Shown one piece after another: positions 1-13,105 of a stretch of DNA of 64,000 nucleotides (position 1 is the stretch's first letter; every line of letters starts with the position of its first letter). This DNA is from Sphagnum compactum (taxonomy: Eukaryota; Bryophyta; Sphagnopsida; Sphagnales), in NCBI GenBank assembly GCA_965153455.1, contig OZ234496.1, positions 11,369,863 through 11,433,862 of the forward strand, written 5' to 3'. Below the pieces are notes generated by a model. It was not told the origin of the DNA. It made no database searches and was given only the letters and a program-made list of their open reading frames with translations. The position numbers and the translations under genes were made by a program.

Positions 1-3000
1 TCAGGAAAGCTTGGCAACGGTGGAAAAAGAGCTGGAGACTGTGAAACATGAGTTGGTTTCTATTCGCCATCGCATCTCCATTGCTATACAAGAATACCGG
101 ACTGCTGATAATGCCCTTTCTCAGTTGGCACTTGACATTCCTAAGATGCAAATGGAGGTTGGTCAGAACTTCTGGATGTCTTTTGATATAATGACAGGAA
201 ATGAAAAGAGCTGACTGGAGGTGTCAAAATTTAAAGGACAGTCCATGAATGAAGAGAATGAAGCTCCATACAAAATGGAACAAGAGGACAAACAGTGTAT
301 GCCCCTTCTTTGATATCTGCAAACAGATCCTCCGTGAGACCTGTCCAGTGATTTCAGAAGAAATGTATGTCAGTCCAAGGAAAAGCTTGCATGCAATCTT
401 ACCTTCATCTGAAAGACACCAGAGAACATCAAGGTGCATGTACTTGAGCATTGTTAGCAACAGATAAGCCACATACAGTGAAAACACACTAATGCCACTC
501 GGAACTGTTGTACTGAGAAATGAATGTTTGCTGTCTTGGCAGCTCGAGGCCTTGAAGGGCCAACATAGTGATCTGAGTCAGCAGCTTGGTGCTTTAAGAA
601 GTGGGGCTGTTCCAAAGCAAGAAGAGCTTGATCAAATTCAGAATCTGGATAAAGAGATTGCTGAAGGGGAGAGTCTGCTAACAGACCTCAACAGAAAATC
701 CAAAAAGCTGCGAGAAAAGGTCAAAGGAGGATCTTTCACAGAAGCTCATAGATTCATTGATTTCAATGCTCCATTCTTCTTTCAATGCTCATCAGATTTA
801 GACATAACTCTCTTCTTCCATTTTGTTAAATAGAATTGTTATTGACAGTGTTTAGCTTGCCACCTACAGGCCAAGGAGCTACAAGATAAATTGGAAAATG
901 CTGGAGGTGAACGTCTAAAGCAGCAAAAGATTCTCATTTTGAAACTTGAGCAGGTGAGTGACCAAAGTTCATCAGTGATTGCTTCTCACTCTCTACTCAA
1001 TTGACACCCACTTAAACACCAATGGACTCTAGGGTTCTTGCATTTGTAGAGATTCCTGCCTGCAGATCACAGGGATCCTCTATGATCATATGGGTGTCTT
1101 GAGTTTCAGAGTCAGTCCTTGACAGTGCTGTGGCTAAGAGATAAAGTGGGACTGGAACTTCAGTCCTTGCTGATTCCGAATATCAATCTCCAAGCTTCTA
1201 TGCTATGCTGCAGAATATCAACCAGACCAGCACAGATATCAATCGAAGGAAAGTCCTTGTCACAACAAGCAGCAAGACTCTACAAAAGCTTCAAAAGTCT
1301 GTGGAGGATGCTACAATTGACAGAGACAAGGGGACAAAAGAAAAGGAAAGACTAGTAGCAGAGTTCAAGGAAATTGAGAGTAAGGCTTTTGTCACCCAGG
1401 AGAAGTACACTCACCTACAGGAGGTATCCTTCGTCTCAGTACCTCTTAAGCTATTACTTGGTTACATTAATAACCTTTTGTGTGACATTAAAAATGGCCT
1501 GTTTTTTATAAAACAGTGGACTGATGCTCATGTCAAAACATGTTTTCCAGATCTTCGATGCATCTGGCAGTCTCTGAATCCCTTATTCACAACTTCACCT
1601 TGCTCTCTTCTGAATACCTGTTGAGTTCTTAGTGGATTCTAATGCTGACTTTCATGTTGCTCAGATTTTTGCACTGTAAAGGGGGAACAGTTGATGGGCT
1701 GTTTGGAAATTTTCAGCTTCAAATTTCAGAGTACATGTAAACCATTGGTGTGCACCCTGGTCTTCTGCATCTGCTCTCCAGCTGCTCTAAGCTGAAAATT
1801 GATATGCTTGCAGACTCTTGATAAACATCGTGCTGAACTCGACCAGACCAGAAAAGCACATACAGAGCTGAAGCAGATAATCAATGAGCTGCGAACAACT
1901 GAGGTAATGCCATTCATATCAATGCCAAAATGGAGAACAGGATGACTTATTTGTGAAGCTATTCCTGCATTGAAGAACTGCAGTGTCAAGTCCAGTTAAT
2001 AGCTTAAAGCATGGGCTCCCCTTGGAAAGTCTTTATGTTTCACAGAAACATTTTTGGACATCAACTTATGTGCAATAGACATCACATATCTTTTTTCATT
2101 TTCATGAATGTGTGCCATTGTGGTTGTATGCCTGAACCATGACTTATTTGATTGAGACGCTGTGGCTACCACAATGATGCAGGTGGATATGGAGTACAAG
2201 TTAACAGACATCAAAGAGTTAGCACGGTCAGGTGATGCAAGGACAGAGGCTTACAAAAGGGATGTGAAAGACCTTCGGAGAAAGCTTCATGAACAAATTG
2301 AGCAGTAAGTCTGAACTGTTGACCTTTATCTCTTGTACATGTCCAAACGAAAATTCTATTGAGAGATGGATATGATTTTTAACTATGTTCTGACACACCA
2401 ACTATAGTGGAATGCATTTGAAAGTAGGGTTTGTTGTGTTCATGTGTATACATAGTATGGCTCTGTTTCTTAAGACTCATCAAATGTTGTGTGTTTGCAG
2501 AATACAGAAGGAGGGTATAGATCCTGCTCTGTTGGAACAGGCTATTGCAGAACCTAATGTGGACATTGATTTGGCACAAGCAAAAAGCAGTGTGAAATTG
2601 CTGGAGGAGCAATTCAAGCAACTACAGCCTGATTTGGCCACTATTGCTGAGTAGGCCTTTCATTCCCTCACTGTCTTCACCCAGAATGTTTGTGACCTCT
2701 TTTTTGGGCCTTGCTTTAACAAATGGAGTGAACTAAAGTTGGTGCTACTTTTTCTGCATGTAAAGGTATCGGAGTAAGGCATCCCAGTATGCAGCACGTA
2801 TAGGGGAGTTAAATGAGGTTACTCAAACCCTTGATGACCTGAAGCGGAACCATGATCATTTACGCAAGCAAAGGTATGTTGATAATGTGCAGAGGTGGAC
2901 TAACTGAAGTCCCTGTAATGAGCAGTATTTGCATAGCATATAGTGTTGTTTCAGGAGAAACAATCAGGGCCACTAATTACCATTCTATGAATTCTTTTCT

Positions 3001-4506
3001 TTCCTTCAGTGTTGTCATCTGCAGATGGTGACAAGAGTAGGCTTTCGTGTGTAGGTTGGATGAGTTCATGGCTGGCTTCAATTCAATCTCAATGAAACTG
3101 AAGGAGATGTACCAGGTTGGTTGTGTACTGCTTTCTACCTGCATTAATGTGCAAGAAATGAAATGGAGTCAGATGGACTAGGTGTACATGTGAAGAAGTT
3201 TCTAATCATCTCACCATGTGTAATGGTGCCTCAGATGATCACATTGGGAGGAGATGCTGAGCTGGAGCTTGTGGATTCATTGGACCCCTTTGCAGAGGGT
3301 GTTGTCTTTACAGTGAGGCCACCCAAAAAGAGCTGGAAAAACATTGCAAACTTGTCAGGAGGTGAAAAGGTTTGTAACTATCAATCACTTTTGAAAGCTA
3401 TCTTGAGTTCACCACTGAAGATACATGGATATTGATGGAAGTTTTTTGAGTTTCATGATGAGCTAGCTTATAGAATAATTCCTATATATCTTGCAGTTGT
3501 ACACAAAAGGATATAGGATTAATTTTATCTGAAACCAAAGTCCACTTTGTCAAGAAATGTGATGGAGCATGAACTTTCTGACCCCTAGTGGTGTCATGGA
3601 AACAGACACTAAGCTCACTGGCATTGGTATTTGCTCTACATCATTACAAGCCTACTCCTCTCTATGTGATGGATGAAATTGATGCAGCTCTTGGTAAGTC
3701 CAACCCACATCTCAGGCTAAGGAGTCCCTTTAGAGTTCTATGCAGATCTGATCTGTGACCTAAATCAATGGATTCCTTTCCTTTTGTTGTCTTGTCAGTC
3801 TTTGAAGTATACTCCATCTCTTCTGGTTATATTTCATTGAGAGAAGCTCTGTTGGTTGTACAACCTAGTGGAAAATTTGACAAACAAGGGCACATGCACA
3901 TATGCTTACTCCAAGTGTGCATTGGGTACAGATTTCAAGAATGTGTCAATTGTGGGTCATTACATCAAGGAACGCACAAAAGATGCTCAGTTTGTGATTA
4001 TCAGGTTGAAATCACCTCTTCAAATTTTTAGTGGAATCAGCTTGCTGACCATGTGTAGTTCATCTCAGATCATTCTCAAGCATATCTTAGCCTACAAATG
4101 TCTCTCCTACTTCTTTGAGTTTTGTGGTGTTATTGCCTTACACCTTTTTGAGCATGCAGCTTGCGGAACAACATGTTTGAGCTTGCTGACTACCTCATAG
4201 GAATATACAAGACCGACAACTGCACCAAGAGCATAACTATTGACCCTAACAGCTTTGCTGTTCCTGCATCTAGTGAGTTCCCTCTCTTTCTTCCATTTTA
4301 AGTCATTTGCATTCATCTCATGGAGAACTGTGCACCCAAATTTGAAGGCTTTTATATAATCAAGCACAGCTTGAACAATGATACAAGCAATGTGTTTGAG
4401 CAATGGCTAAAATGTGTGCCTTCTTCCTTGACCAGATGCAAAAGTGTCAGCAAAAAAGACTAGACAGAAACGTGGCAGCTCTGCAGTGGTTGAAGGTTGG
4501 AGCTGA
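1..4506 (+). CDS. SMC4: SMC4, condensin core ATPase subunit (C-terminal 545 aa, 5' end outside window)
   Basis: Structural maintenance of chromosomes protein 4, which pairs with SMC2 in condensin to compact mitotic chromosomes. Coding exons read from splice sites: 1-157, 543-719, 870-953, 1214-1423, 1814-1903, 2183-2304, 2501-2650, 2766-2873, 3055-3115, 3235-3369, 3606-3693, 3932-4004, 4160-4272, 4436-4506. All introns are GT..AG and the joined frame stays open for 545 codons to a TGA at 4504-4506. The first ten exons up to about 3115 encode the C-terminal coiled-coil arm (heptad-like, Glu/Lys/Leu-rich). The head domain follows: ABC signature LSGGEK at 3352-3369 and Walker B LYVMDE at 3659-3676, then a D-loop region ending IDAAL and an H-loop region with FVIIS. 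The tail is short, basic and Ser-rich. Hinge, N-terminal arm and Walker A lie upstream of the window. SMC4 rather than SMC2 or cohesin is called from the DSLDPFAEGVVFTVRPPKKS stretch before the signature. No frame damage is seen. Confidence 0.93.
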
Positions 4507-6476
4507 GGATTGGACACCAGACACAGGTTTAATGAATAGAAAGATTCTGTCAGGAATGGATAAAATACAAGAGTGCCACCTGCAAGTGATTGTTGTAAAG
4601 ATAGACTTCCCAAGTTTCTGCTGTTTTTGGATTTGAAAGCAGTAGGTTTGTATTGTAGATTGGTTTGAGTCTCTCATCTTTCAGAGAATCAAAAGCACTT
4701 TCCAAGAATTAAAGAAGAGTACTTGTTTTGCTTCTCACAGTGGGCAGAAGGGTAGTTCCTTTATTTGGATCCTTTGACAAAACAGCTGCTCAGTGGATCA
4801 AGTTTATTGATCTCCTTGATGCTTGCTGTCTGTTGTAGGGCTTGCACAAAAAGAACTCTCCAAATTGAAATCCATGTTTTTCTTTAACCAATTTCCACCA
4901 ACCATCTTCCAGAGTGTTCTGTAAGTCAACTTCAATAATTTTTTCACCCTGGTGATTTCATTGCTGCTGTACAACAAAGGTATTCAATGAATGAAATGTA
5001 ATAGTGATCATGGCATGTTGCATATGAATTGCAAATGGTAATTTGTAAGGTAGGTGAATTACCTCCTGGTGTTTTGCAAACCCAACTGTGTATATCTTAT
5101 GTGTGCTTTCCACCTGACAAATGCAAAGGTAAGGAGGAAAGGGGCAGCGAGGTTATACAGCATTTGGACAGGCTCCTAACCAAAAGGAACCACACCAGTG
5201 ATGGTGGCTGGAGTTTGTTTTGTGTGTTGGAAATTCATTGTATTCAATTTGTAAATGGGCACAGTACAGTTGACAATATTTCATTTTTTCAGAGATTTTG
5301 AGAATACTTGAACTAGTGACTTTGTAAATGGGTGCATGCAATACACTGAACAATTCACTCTTGTTTTTGAGGAGGCCTTGAGCTTTATTCAAAAATACTG
5401 GCATGTGGTGAGGCCATGTCGCCTCATGTGTTGTCATTGTAATTACTGCTTTGTGGTGAGGCCACATTGCCTTGAGTTCCTGCATTGCTTGCACAAGCTC
5501 ACAATGTTCTGCTTGGACTGCTCCTATCTTGTTTTTCTACTGACTTGCAAAATGTATTTGCCCATTATGTTCTGGTGATCTTTGAAAATTTTGGCTTATT
5601 TTCATATGATTTGTTGTGGAAATTCTTGAGAATTCTAGGAGGATAGGTGTTCTCTGTGGCACATCTTCTGGTGGCTTTCAGTAAAAGCATAAACTTCACT
5701 AGGTGACGCAGGACAAAAAGGGCAAAGAGAGTCTCTAGGTAGTGTTCTGCTCTGAGTTTGCTTGTTCAGAGGATAATCATCACCTGCTCTTTTTCACATG
5801 TTTCATTTCCCATGGTGCTTTGTCACTAGTGGAATTCAGTTGGTGTGACAGACTGTAGGATTTCATGCTCTTAATCATGTCTGCCTCTTTGTGTTGTCTG
5901 CTGGTGAATTAATTTATTTCTGTAGGAAAGGAGTGCTACCAATTGCCTTGAGAATATCAGATTGAGCCTAGGGCTTCAGTCTTAACCCTTTTTGAGGATC
6001 ACTGTTAGGCTTAGGTTTACCAAAAAGTATTTTCAATGTTATGTGAGACTGAAAACCTCAATAGAACGTCTATAGGTGTGTGAATGTCAAGCTTTTATAC
6101 TTTGTACAATCTCAAAGAACAGGGCGAGCCGCTGTGGTACATGAGAGGTGCATGTACAATTTCCTTGTTTGGGTTCCTTCTCTGTTGGTGAAAGAGAAGT
6201 TGAGCTCCTTTTGCTCATATGTTTTTCAGACAATTGAAAATTTACTACTCTAGTACCAAGGCTCTCTGCCAAGTAGAGAAAAGGCACATTCCACATGTCC
6301 AGTGCCTTTTTCTTTCTACATTTGTGGCACAATATTTACAACTCATGGTCTTTACCCAGTGCACTTACCTTATTGCACACTTTTTCTTTTCAGGCCCTTC
6401 TGCTAGTTCCAATGTGTCACTTCTGAAGAACTATGCAGGGACACAATCAGGGTTTCTTGTTTCAAGTGGTATGGCT
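4507..6476. other. Intergenic region downstream of SMC4
   Basis: This stretch holds the SMC4 3' UTR and spacer. The short ORFs on both strands show no recognisable protein pattern and no exon chain. I see no RNA gene and no clear repeat until the element beginning at 6477. Confidence 0.5.
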
Positions 6477-6774
6477 CAGTGTTGGGTGGTTCTTTGAATT
6501 TCGAAAGAACCACTGGTTCTGGTTCTTAAAAATTCCAGAATCAAAGAACCGTTGTTTCTGGTTCTTTGAAAAGCTTCAGAATCAAAAGAAATGCTGGTTC
6601 TGGTTATTTCAAAACCTTAAAGAACTGTCGGTTAAATGAAAGAACTGATGGTTCTCAAGCCAGTTCTTTGACTTTTCCATATTTTTGAGAGCCACGGTTA
6701 TATACCCAAATTGACACTCTGAAGTTTTGAGAACCAGCAGTTAAGTGGGTATATACTCAGGTCTGGAATGGCTG
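6477..6774. mobile_element. Candidate hAT-type MITE rich in GGTTCT motifs
   Basis: A 298-bp segment starting CAGTGTTGGGTGG and ending CTG is flanked by an exact 8-bp direct repeat GTATGGCT (6469-6476 and 6775-6782), the target-site duplication length of hAT transposons. The interior is packed with GGTTCT and AGAACC motifs on both strands (6485-6670), and a pair of GTATATACCC-type inverted motifs sits near the right end. No transposase is present. The two termini share only CAG/CTG and are otherwise poorly matched, so the call rests mainly on the target duplication; a chance direct repeat is the alternative. Confidence 0.5.
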
Positions 6775-6782
6775 GTATGGCT

Positions 6783-9250
6783 GTGCTACATATCAAATCC
6801 TCTTGCTGAAAACTCTGCACACACTTTCATGATTACAGGCTTAAGCCTGAATTAGCACTTCACAAGCAGAACTGCTAGCAGTAAGATTATCAGATTGAAC
6901 TTTTCAACAATGCATATTAGTGCTGGTGATGTCCTGTGTGAGAGTGAGACAATTAGTTCATGTCACTTTATCTTCCAGTTGATATACAACCTTGGAAGTG
7001 TTAGATTGGCCATTCATTATATTCAACGGTTCATGCTTTGGGTGCATAGCCTATGTAATCTACTTGGTGTATATATGGCTGCAGCTTTAGACAAAGCATT
7101 TGAGCTGATGCAAGTGCCTTTCAGCAAGTGGTAATGCAGCTTGCTTGCTTTCCAAACGCAGATGGAGGATTGTGTTTTTCTTCCTCGAGTGAAATTGCTG
7201 TATTGGTTTTTTGGGTTGCAATCAAGGATGCAGTGGACACATGATTGTTTTGCATTCAGTTCAATATTGTGCACTCAATGCATTTGCATTGTGATCTGGA
7301 AGGAGGAGGCCTTTTGTGATGCTGTGTGAGAGGAAACCATAGATTGTACTGGAGAGTACAAAAAAGGGTTATGAGAAATGCAATCAACATGACTTTGCCA
7401 ACCATCTGTTGGGGGAAAGAATGTATCAGCTGATAGCTACAGTTTTGTTGCCAGTTTGACTCATAACTCATGAAATTGGCCCTTCGCCCAAGGATTATAA
7501 TAGGTTTTGCTGATGTTACCAAGAGATTTATTGTACTAGGTGATTTTTCATTTTTTGACATAGTTTGCAAAATGTGAAAATAAAATTTTCAGTCAACAGT
7601 TCTAAAGCATTTCAAGACTCTTGCAAGTCAATGTAACTGGGGAAACAAAGTAGATGATTTGGCACTCAATGACATGTCCAGATACCTGAGTCACGCAAAT
7701 TTGCAATCCTGAATTTGCACAGAGTGGATGATGAAGGTTTTGTGATGTGGCTATGCAAATCAGGTGCTGCAAGTCAGAGTGGTTGCATAGTCCTTGGCAT
7801 CTGAGCCGTAAGATAGCAAATTGAGTTTGCCTGGGTGGGGGGTGAAAGCAAGGATGTGGGACCTTTTGTTTCATTTCTTCATATACACACATGCTGACTA
7901 TTTTGTAGGATTATAGTCCATAACTCTGGCTTCTTCTATTGTAATGTCTTATGAAGAATTAGCAATATCATGTGTTCAAATGTAGGCAATTTGCACAAGA
8001 GAATGGCAAGTACCTAGTTGGGATCTCATCTACAACTGACAATTATGGTTCCTTAAGGTGGGGTTGAGATGTTTGTTTGTAACTAGTGTGACATGGAATT
8101 AGGGCCGAGTTGACAGTTTGTTGCATCATGTCGACTGTCAGTATCTGCTGCGCCCGAGAAGATTATTACTTTTTTTGTTTGTTCATCATTCAACACAATG
8201 GATGGCGGCAATTTGCGTTGGGATGGCGGCAATGTGCGCCAATGCACAGTTATGATGATTTGTGATTTTTGGGATAAGCTCAAAGTGCGGTTGTTTTGTT
8301 TCCAGATTTATCAAAGCTTTGGATCTTGGCGATGGGTTTTGTGTGGTGCACTTGATTTTGATGCGGTGGCTCGGCGTTTCTTTGTTATGCTTCTGCTACC
8401 TATGAAGAATGGCAGGTGATGTTTTAAGGAAGAACTTTTGGCGAGCTAAGTATTCAATCTGGATTGCAACTTGAAGTTTTTCTTTGGTTTTTGTGTTTTG
8501 TGCCTTGTCTTGGAGATGAATGCTCGACAATTGGGCTACAATTTCTCTTTGTTTCTTTCCATTGCACAAGGAATTTAACATTGTTGTGAGGATCTAGTAT
8601 GAACCAGCACGGTAGTGAAGCACATGGGAGATGATGAAGAACTTTAGGGGGTTTGCAAGCTTGCCTGAGGTTTTTTCGTAAGCTCGGGTTCGGTATACTC
8701 GAGTTGCATTGTTGTGTTGTGTTGTGTTAACGGAGTGAGACCTGTCATGATGGGAACTCCGAGAGAAAGTCTGATTCTGGTTGCTGCAAAATTCACATAT
8801 TTTAGATGGTTTATAGCTACTGTAATCGAGATGGGTCAAAACTTCCTGAACATTGTGAGAGTCTAAGAAACAAAAGATTGGGTTAGTCTGTGGGTAATGT
8901 CCATTTGTTTTCTGGGGTTTTGGAGCTACTACTTTTGGGTATCTTGAGAGTTGAAACTATGTGGGCAGCAGAAAGGGTTGTGTGGGATTGTGAGTTGATT
9001 AATGCATGACAGAAACCTATCAAAGGCAATGATAGCTCATAAGAGAAAGTTTGGAGTGATCTGATGCCTCAAATATGCCATAGAAATTAACATGACAATT
9101 CATAGCTGGGATAATGTGTTGATGTTTGATTTGATTCTAGCAAATATTTATGAAAGACAGTTGAGTTGCAATTGTACTTGATGCCGATGTTATCCATTGA
9201 TATTGCGACCGTTTTTTTTCACTACACTAGGACTTTGTGTAGCTTGACAA
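6783..9250. other. Intergenic region, moderate base composition
   Basis: No gene is supported. Short ORFs on both strands are uncorrelated. A small GGATGGCGGCAAT direct repeat sits at about 8199-8232. The region resembles the composition around SMC4 rather than the AT-rich block that follows. Confidence 0.45.
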
Positions 9251-10435
9251 GCTCAAGTATTGCAAAATGTTGAGGTGAAATGGTGTGCAAAGTGCACAAC
9301 CCGAATAGAGCTCAAAACAGATTTATAAGCAGTACATATCTTGAGGGTTGGTTCCATGGCATATTACCTATTGCATCTAACCCAAGAATATAACATGATT
9401 ACAAATTCCAATCACAAGTTTCATTCTCCCAAACAATAGCATGATTCTAAATTCCAATGACAATTTCCATTTAGAACTAGCTTATGTAGGATTTTTTAAG
9501 GTAGGAAATGGTTAGTCTATTTATTTATTTTTGGTTATGTTCATTTTCGACATGTTCCTTTGAAATATATGAAATTTTATACAAAATGCATTAGTAGATG
9601 GTCAAAAAAGTGGTGCACAATGTTTTTAGATTTGACTTCAATAGAGACATAACACTTCAATTTTAATAAAAATTTACAAACAATCTATAAAATCACATCA
9701 AGATTGTCTTCATCATAACTTGATCAAAAACAAAAATGAACATTGATGATCAACTTGTGATCAATATTATTCAAGTCATAAATAACAAAAATGAAACAAT
9801 AGATGAAGGTGAAATAAATTATGGAAATTTAATTGTTGTCAAGTGTCATGTTTGATATTGTAAAAACTTGTAAGACAAAAGACATGGATTAAGTTTGCAA
9901 TTAATAAAAGTTAATTTATTTTTTCTGGCAACCAATACATATATCAAGATGAATAGCACAAAAATAATTTTTTCAATTTCAAATTTTTTCAAAAAATTAT
10001 TTTGGTATTGAAAGATTAAATAAGTTTTTAAAAAATTTCTTGTAGATATTCATAATTATCATACAATGAACATGGATAAATTTTCCATGTTTCACTAGGA
10101 TAAATTTATCATTTTGCAACCAACATATGCAATTGATTTGTAGTTGCATGAGTCACATGCATTTGGTTTTTGCATAATCGCATAAAACAAGTTGTAGCAA
10201 ACAACTAGTCGCATGTAAACAACCACGTATACGAATGTTTATGATATCATGCACATTTATATCTATTTGCAATCTTACAATAAGTTGCATATGCAGATAC
10301 ATGTGCAACTAAATTATTTTTTAATGACATGTGACATTTTTAAGCTAATCATTTAATGACATGTGGGATTTAAAGCCCATTTTGGTATTTAATATTTTAA
10401 ATTAATAAATTATATTTTTATATCATCCAATATAG
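9251..10435. other. AT-rich intergenic block
   Basis: Very AT-rich sequence without ORFs of note on either strand and with many short A/T runs. Nothing recognisable is seen. It forms the left half of an AT-rich block that extends to about 12.2 kb. Confidence 0.5.
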
Positions 10436-10968
10436 GATTTATAGGATGTTCAAACATGGCACTTATGTAGGTTTGTAAATATGCCTAATATGTAGGTTCA
10501 AAGGTGTATGTAGGTAGGCAAGTAATTTCAGATTATTTTATTTTATTTTGGGTTTAACCTTTAAAGCCAAACCTCTTTTACTTGTTCATCCCACATGCCA
10601 AGTTTTTAAAAAATATTTCTAAGTTCTAATGCACTAATTATACATATTCTATAAACTTGAAAAGTTGGACAAACAATAGGGGATAACATTTTAGTTGCAA
10701 CTAAAATGTTATCCCATATTGTTTGTCCAACCTTTCAAGTTTGTAAATTATATTAGTAGTGCCCTATGATTTTAAAATATTAAAAAATAATTGGCATTTG
10801 GGACAACTAATAAATGAGCTTTGGCTTTAAATGTTAACCCCAAAATAAAATATGATTTTAATATTATCCCAATCAACCTATCTAGTTAACATACATTTTC
10901 CTACCTACTTAAAAGCTTAAGCCTACATATTTACCTACCTTGACACATCTCAATATCCTAATAATATT
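10436..10968. mobile_element. Foldback (long inverted repeat) element, about 530 bp
   Basis: The sequence folds back on itself around 10698/10699. The inner ~45 bp on each side are almost perfectly complementary, with core GATAACATTTTAGTTG followed directly by its complement. Outward the arms stay alignable with mismatches and small gaps: TTAAAGCCAAA near 10561 matches TTTGGCTTTAA near 10822, and GTAGGTAGG near 10512 matches CCTACCTAC near 10902. No coding capacity is seen. The structure matches a foldback or large-hairpin MITE; the outer ends and any target duplication could not be fixed, so the limits are approximate. Confidence 0.7.
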
Positions 10969-12479
10969 ATTTATTTATTTATTTATTTATCATAATTGAT
11001 TAATTACTATATATCATAACGAATAATTAGTATTATCATTATCAATATCATTTTAAATTATTCATAGTAAATCATATTGATAATATAATAATAGTTAATA
11101 ATATTAACTAATTTACTTATATACATATAATTGTAATTACTATAACAAATAGCCCAAGTCTAAAGGCACTTAGGTTGAATTATATTATTTTAACTTAAGG
11201 TTTCTTAGTCTAAGTTATATATTCCTTTAGTGTTTTCTTTTATATATTAACCTAAGTTAGGTACACTAGTGTAGGCCTAAAATAACATAAATAATTTACT
11301 AGCCTAGGTAAATATATTGGATCCATTAATTTAAGTATATAATAATTTATTAAAGCCATTATTTTTATAACAAGTGCCCATTATGTACACCATTAGTTGC
11401 ATGTTCATTAAACACCTACTTGTTGATGAGGTATCAATGGTAGGTTACGATATGCTTGTGGACCTCAAATTATAAACATTGAAAACAAACATTTTCCCCT
11501 TTGGATATTTAAATATTATATTCATGGGATTTTTTTGCAATTCCCACCAATCAATGATTGCCCTTTATATTTTGTGAATGTAAGAACCAACATTCTTGTT
11601 CACAATAAATGAAATTGTCATTGGTAATACCGTAGTACTTGAATAGATTTGGCAACAAACTATCAAATAATTAATTGAAAATTTCAAATCTTAATTTCGC
11701 CAATTGGTTTTTTAATTCTAAAGTTTTCGACAAGTAATATATAAAATAATAAACATGATTGCGTTGTTTTGGTGAGACAATTATAAGTGTGTCTAGATTG
11801 ACACATTTTTCATTTCTAAAAGTGGTAGGTCTAAAGTTTAAACCACATAAGTGTGTCTAGATTGACACATTTTTCATTTCTAAAAGTGGTAGGTCTAAAG
11901 TTTAAACCACATAAGTGTGTCTAGAAATATTTTGAAATATTTCTATACTTCGAAATATAAGGAAATATTTCAACTGTCCAAAGTTCAAACCCGACAATCG
12001 AAATACTTCAAATTTTGATTTTATGATAATTATTAAAATTATCCAATACAAGTAGTAAATATTTTTTCAAAATTTTGGCAAAAAAAATTTTAAAAATTGA
12101 ATCTATGTCAAAACCATAGTGAGACACTCACTTCTTTTGTCGTCCTAACTATCTTGTAACAAAATTTGGCTAGATCTTCCTATTTGGAGGATCTAGGCCA
12201 AAAACTAGAGTGTGAAAAGGGAGTCATAGCTGCTGAGTGTGAATGTGAAGATCACAAGGATGGGTTGGATGAACGTGTGTGGGAGGAAGGATGGATTGTG
12301 AAAAGTAAAAACTGTTGAGAATTTACCAATGATGTGAACATTCCAAGGATGATTTGGATGAATATGTGTGTGCAAAGTGTGGATGGATGTGAAAATGGTG
12401 ACAACATTCCATTTGGTTCTGAGTTTCAGTATGAAGATTAGTATTAAAAAAGGACATGGATGGTAAACAAACACACTGC
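10969..12479. other. AT-rich intergenic block upstream of the kinase gene
   Basis: Very AT-rich, beginning with a TTTA microsatellite (about 10967-10991). Apart from the 64-bp tandem duplication at 11784 there is no gene or element that I can recognise. From about 12.2 kb composition rises and GGATG motifs appear. Confidence 0.5.
11784..11925. repeat. 64-bp tandem duplication (2.2 copies)
   Basis: The unit beginning TAAGTGTGTCTAGATTGACA occurs at 11784 and 11848 without visible mismatch. A third partial copy (TAAGTGTGTCTAGA) begins at 11912. The period is exactly 64 bp. The identity of the copies points to a recent duplication. Confidence 0.9.
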
Positions 12480-13105
12480 TCTGTGAAAAGTAGTGGATGG
12501 GAATGGATGGATGCTAAAGGATGGATGTGAATGGATGGATGGATACTGATGGATGGATGGGAGAACGGTGACATTTTGTTTGCTGCTCCTTCCGCTGCTG
12601 CTGGTGGGTGTGGCGCTTGCACTGTGCACGCATCGAGACAAAGATTTGCAGGGGAGAGGATTCCTCGTCGCAGTATTGTCGTCGATCCATGTCTGGCAGG
12701 AAACAAGGATTATATTGGTATGCTGGTCTCCAGTTTAGCGTAAAATTTTTGCAGTCCACTAGCTCGCTCGCTCGCTCGCTCCAAGTGTTGTTCTGCGTGG
12801 TTTGCTGTCTGTCTCTGTGTCTGGAGGAGAATTAGGTTTTTTTTGGTCGAGGAAGAAGATCGGGGAGGAGGAGGAGGAGGAGGAGGAGGAGTTTGGGGGT
12901 GGTTCGAAGATGGGTTTGTATTCTAGAATAGGTTTTGTAGTGCAGCTGCATCCGCCTTGGATTTGGATTTTGGATTGATTGATTGCACATCGGTGATGAT
13001 GGTGATTCTTCCTTACTTGCTAGGGTTTGTGAGTTTGAAGGATTTACGCGCCGTGTTGACTTACTTGTAGTAGAAAAGCCAAGAAGAGAGTGGGGACAAA
13101 AGGCT
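12480..13105 (+). promoter_or_regulatory. Upstream/5' leader region of the AFC kinase gene, rich in simple repeats
   Basis: This stretch between the AT-rich block and the kinase start is GC-richer. It carries an imperfect GGAT array (about 12491-12560), a GCTC array (about 12761-12781) and a GGA array (about 12866-12890), all typical of plant 5' leaders. The kinase frame is open upstream to about 12983 but contains no ATG before 13106, which supports that start. Several out-of-frame ATGs lie in the leader (for example near 12908 and 12995). The transcription start is not visible. Confidence 0.5.

Noticed and set aside
5029-5578. Opposed ORFs of 80-113 codons downstream of SMC4
   Set aside because: Both strands are open over the same interval, composition is ordinary and there is no recognisable motif.
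11784-11925. CRISPR-like array
   Set aside because: It is a contiguous 64-bp tandem duplication without spacers, in a plant nuclear context.
12205-12759. Overlapping minus-strand ORFs rich in His, Pro and Ser
   Set aside because: They are products of the GGAT/ATCC simple repeat in the kinase leader read in several frames; no start context, domain or splice structure supports them.
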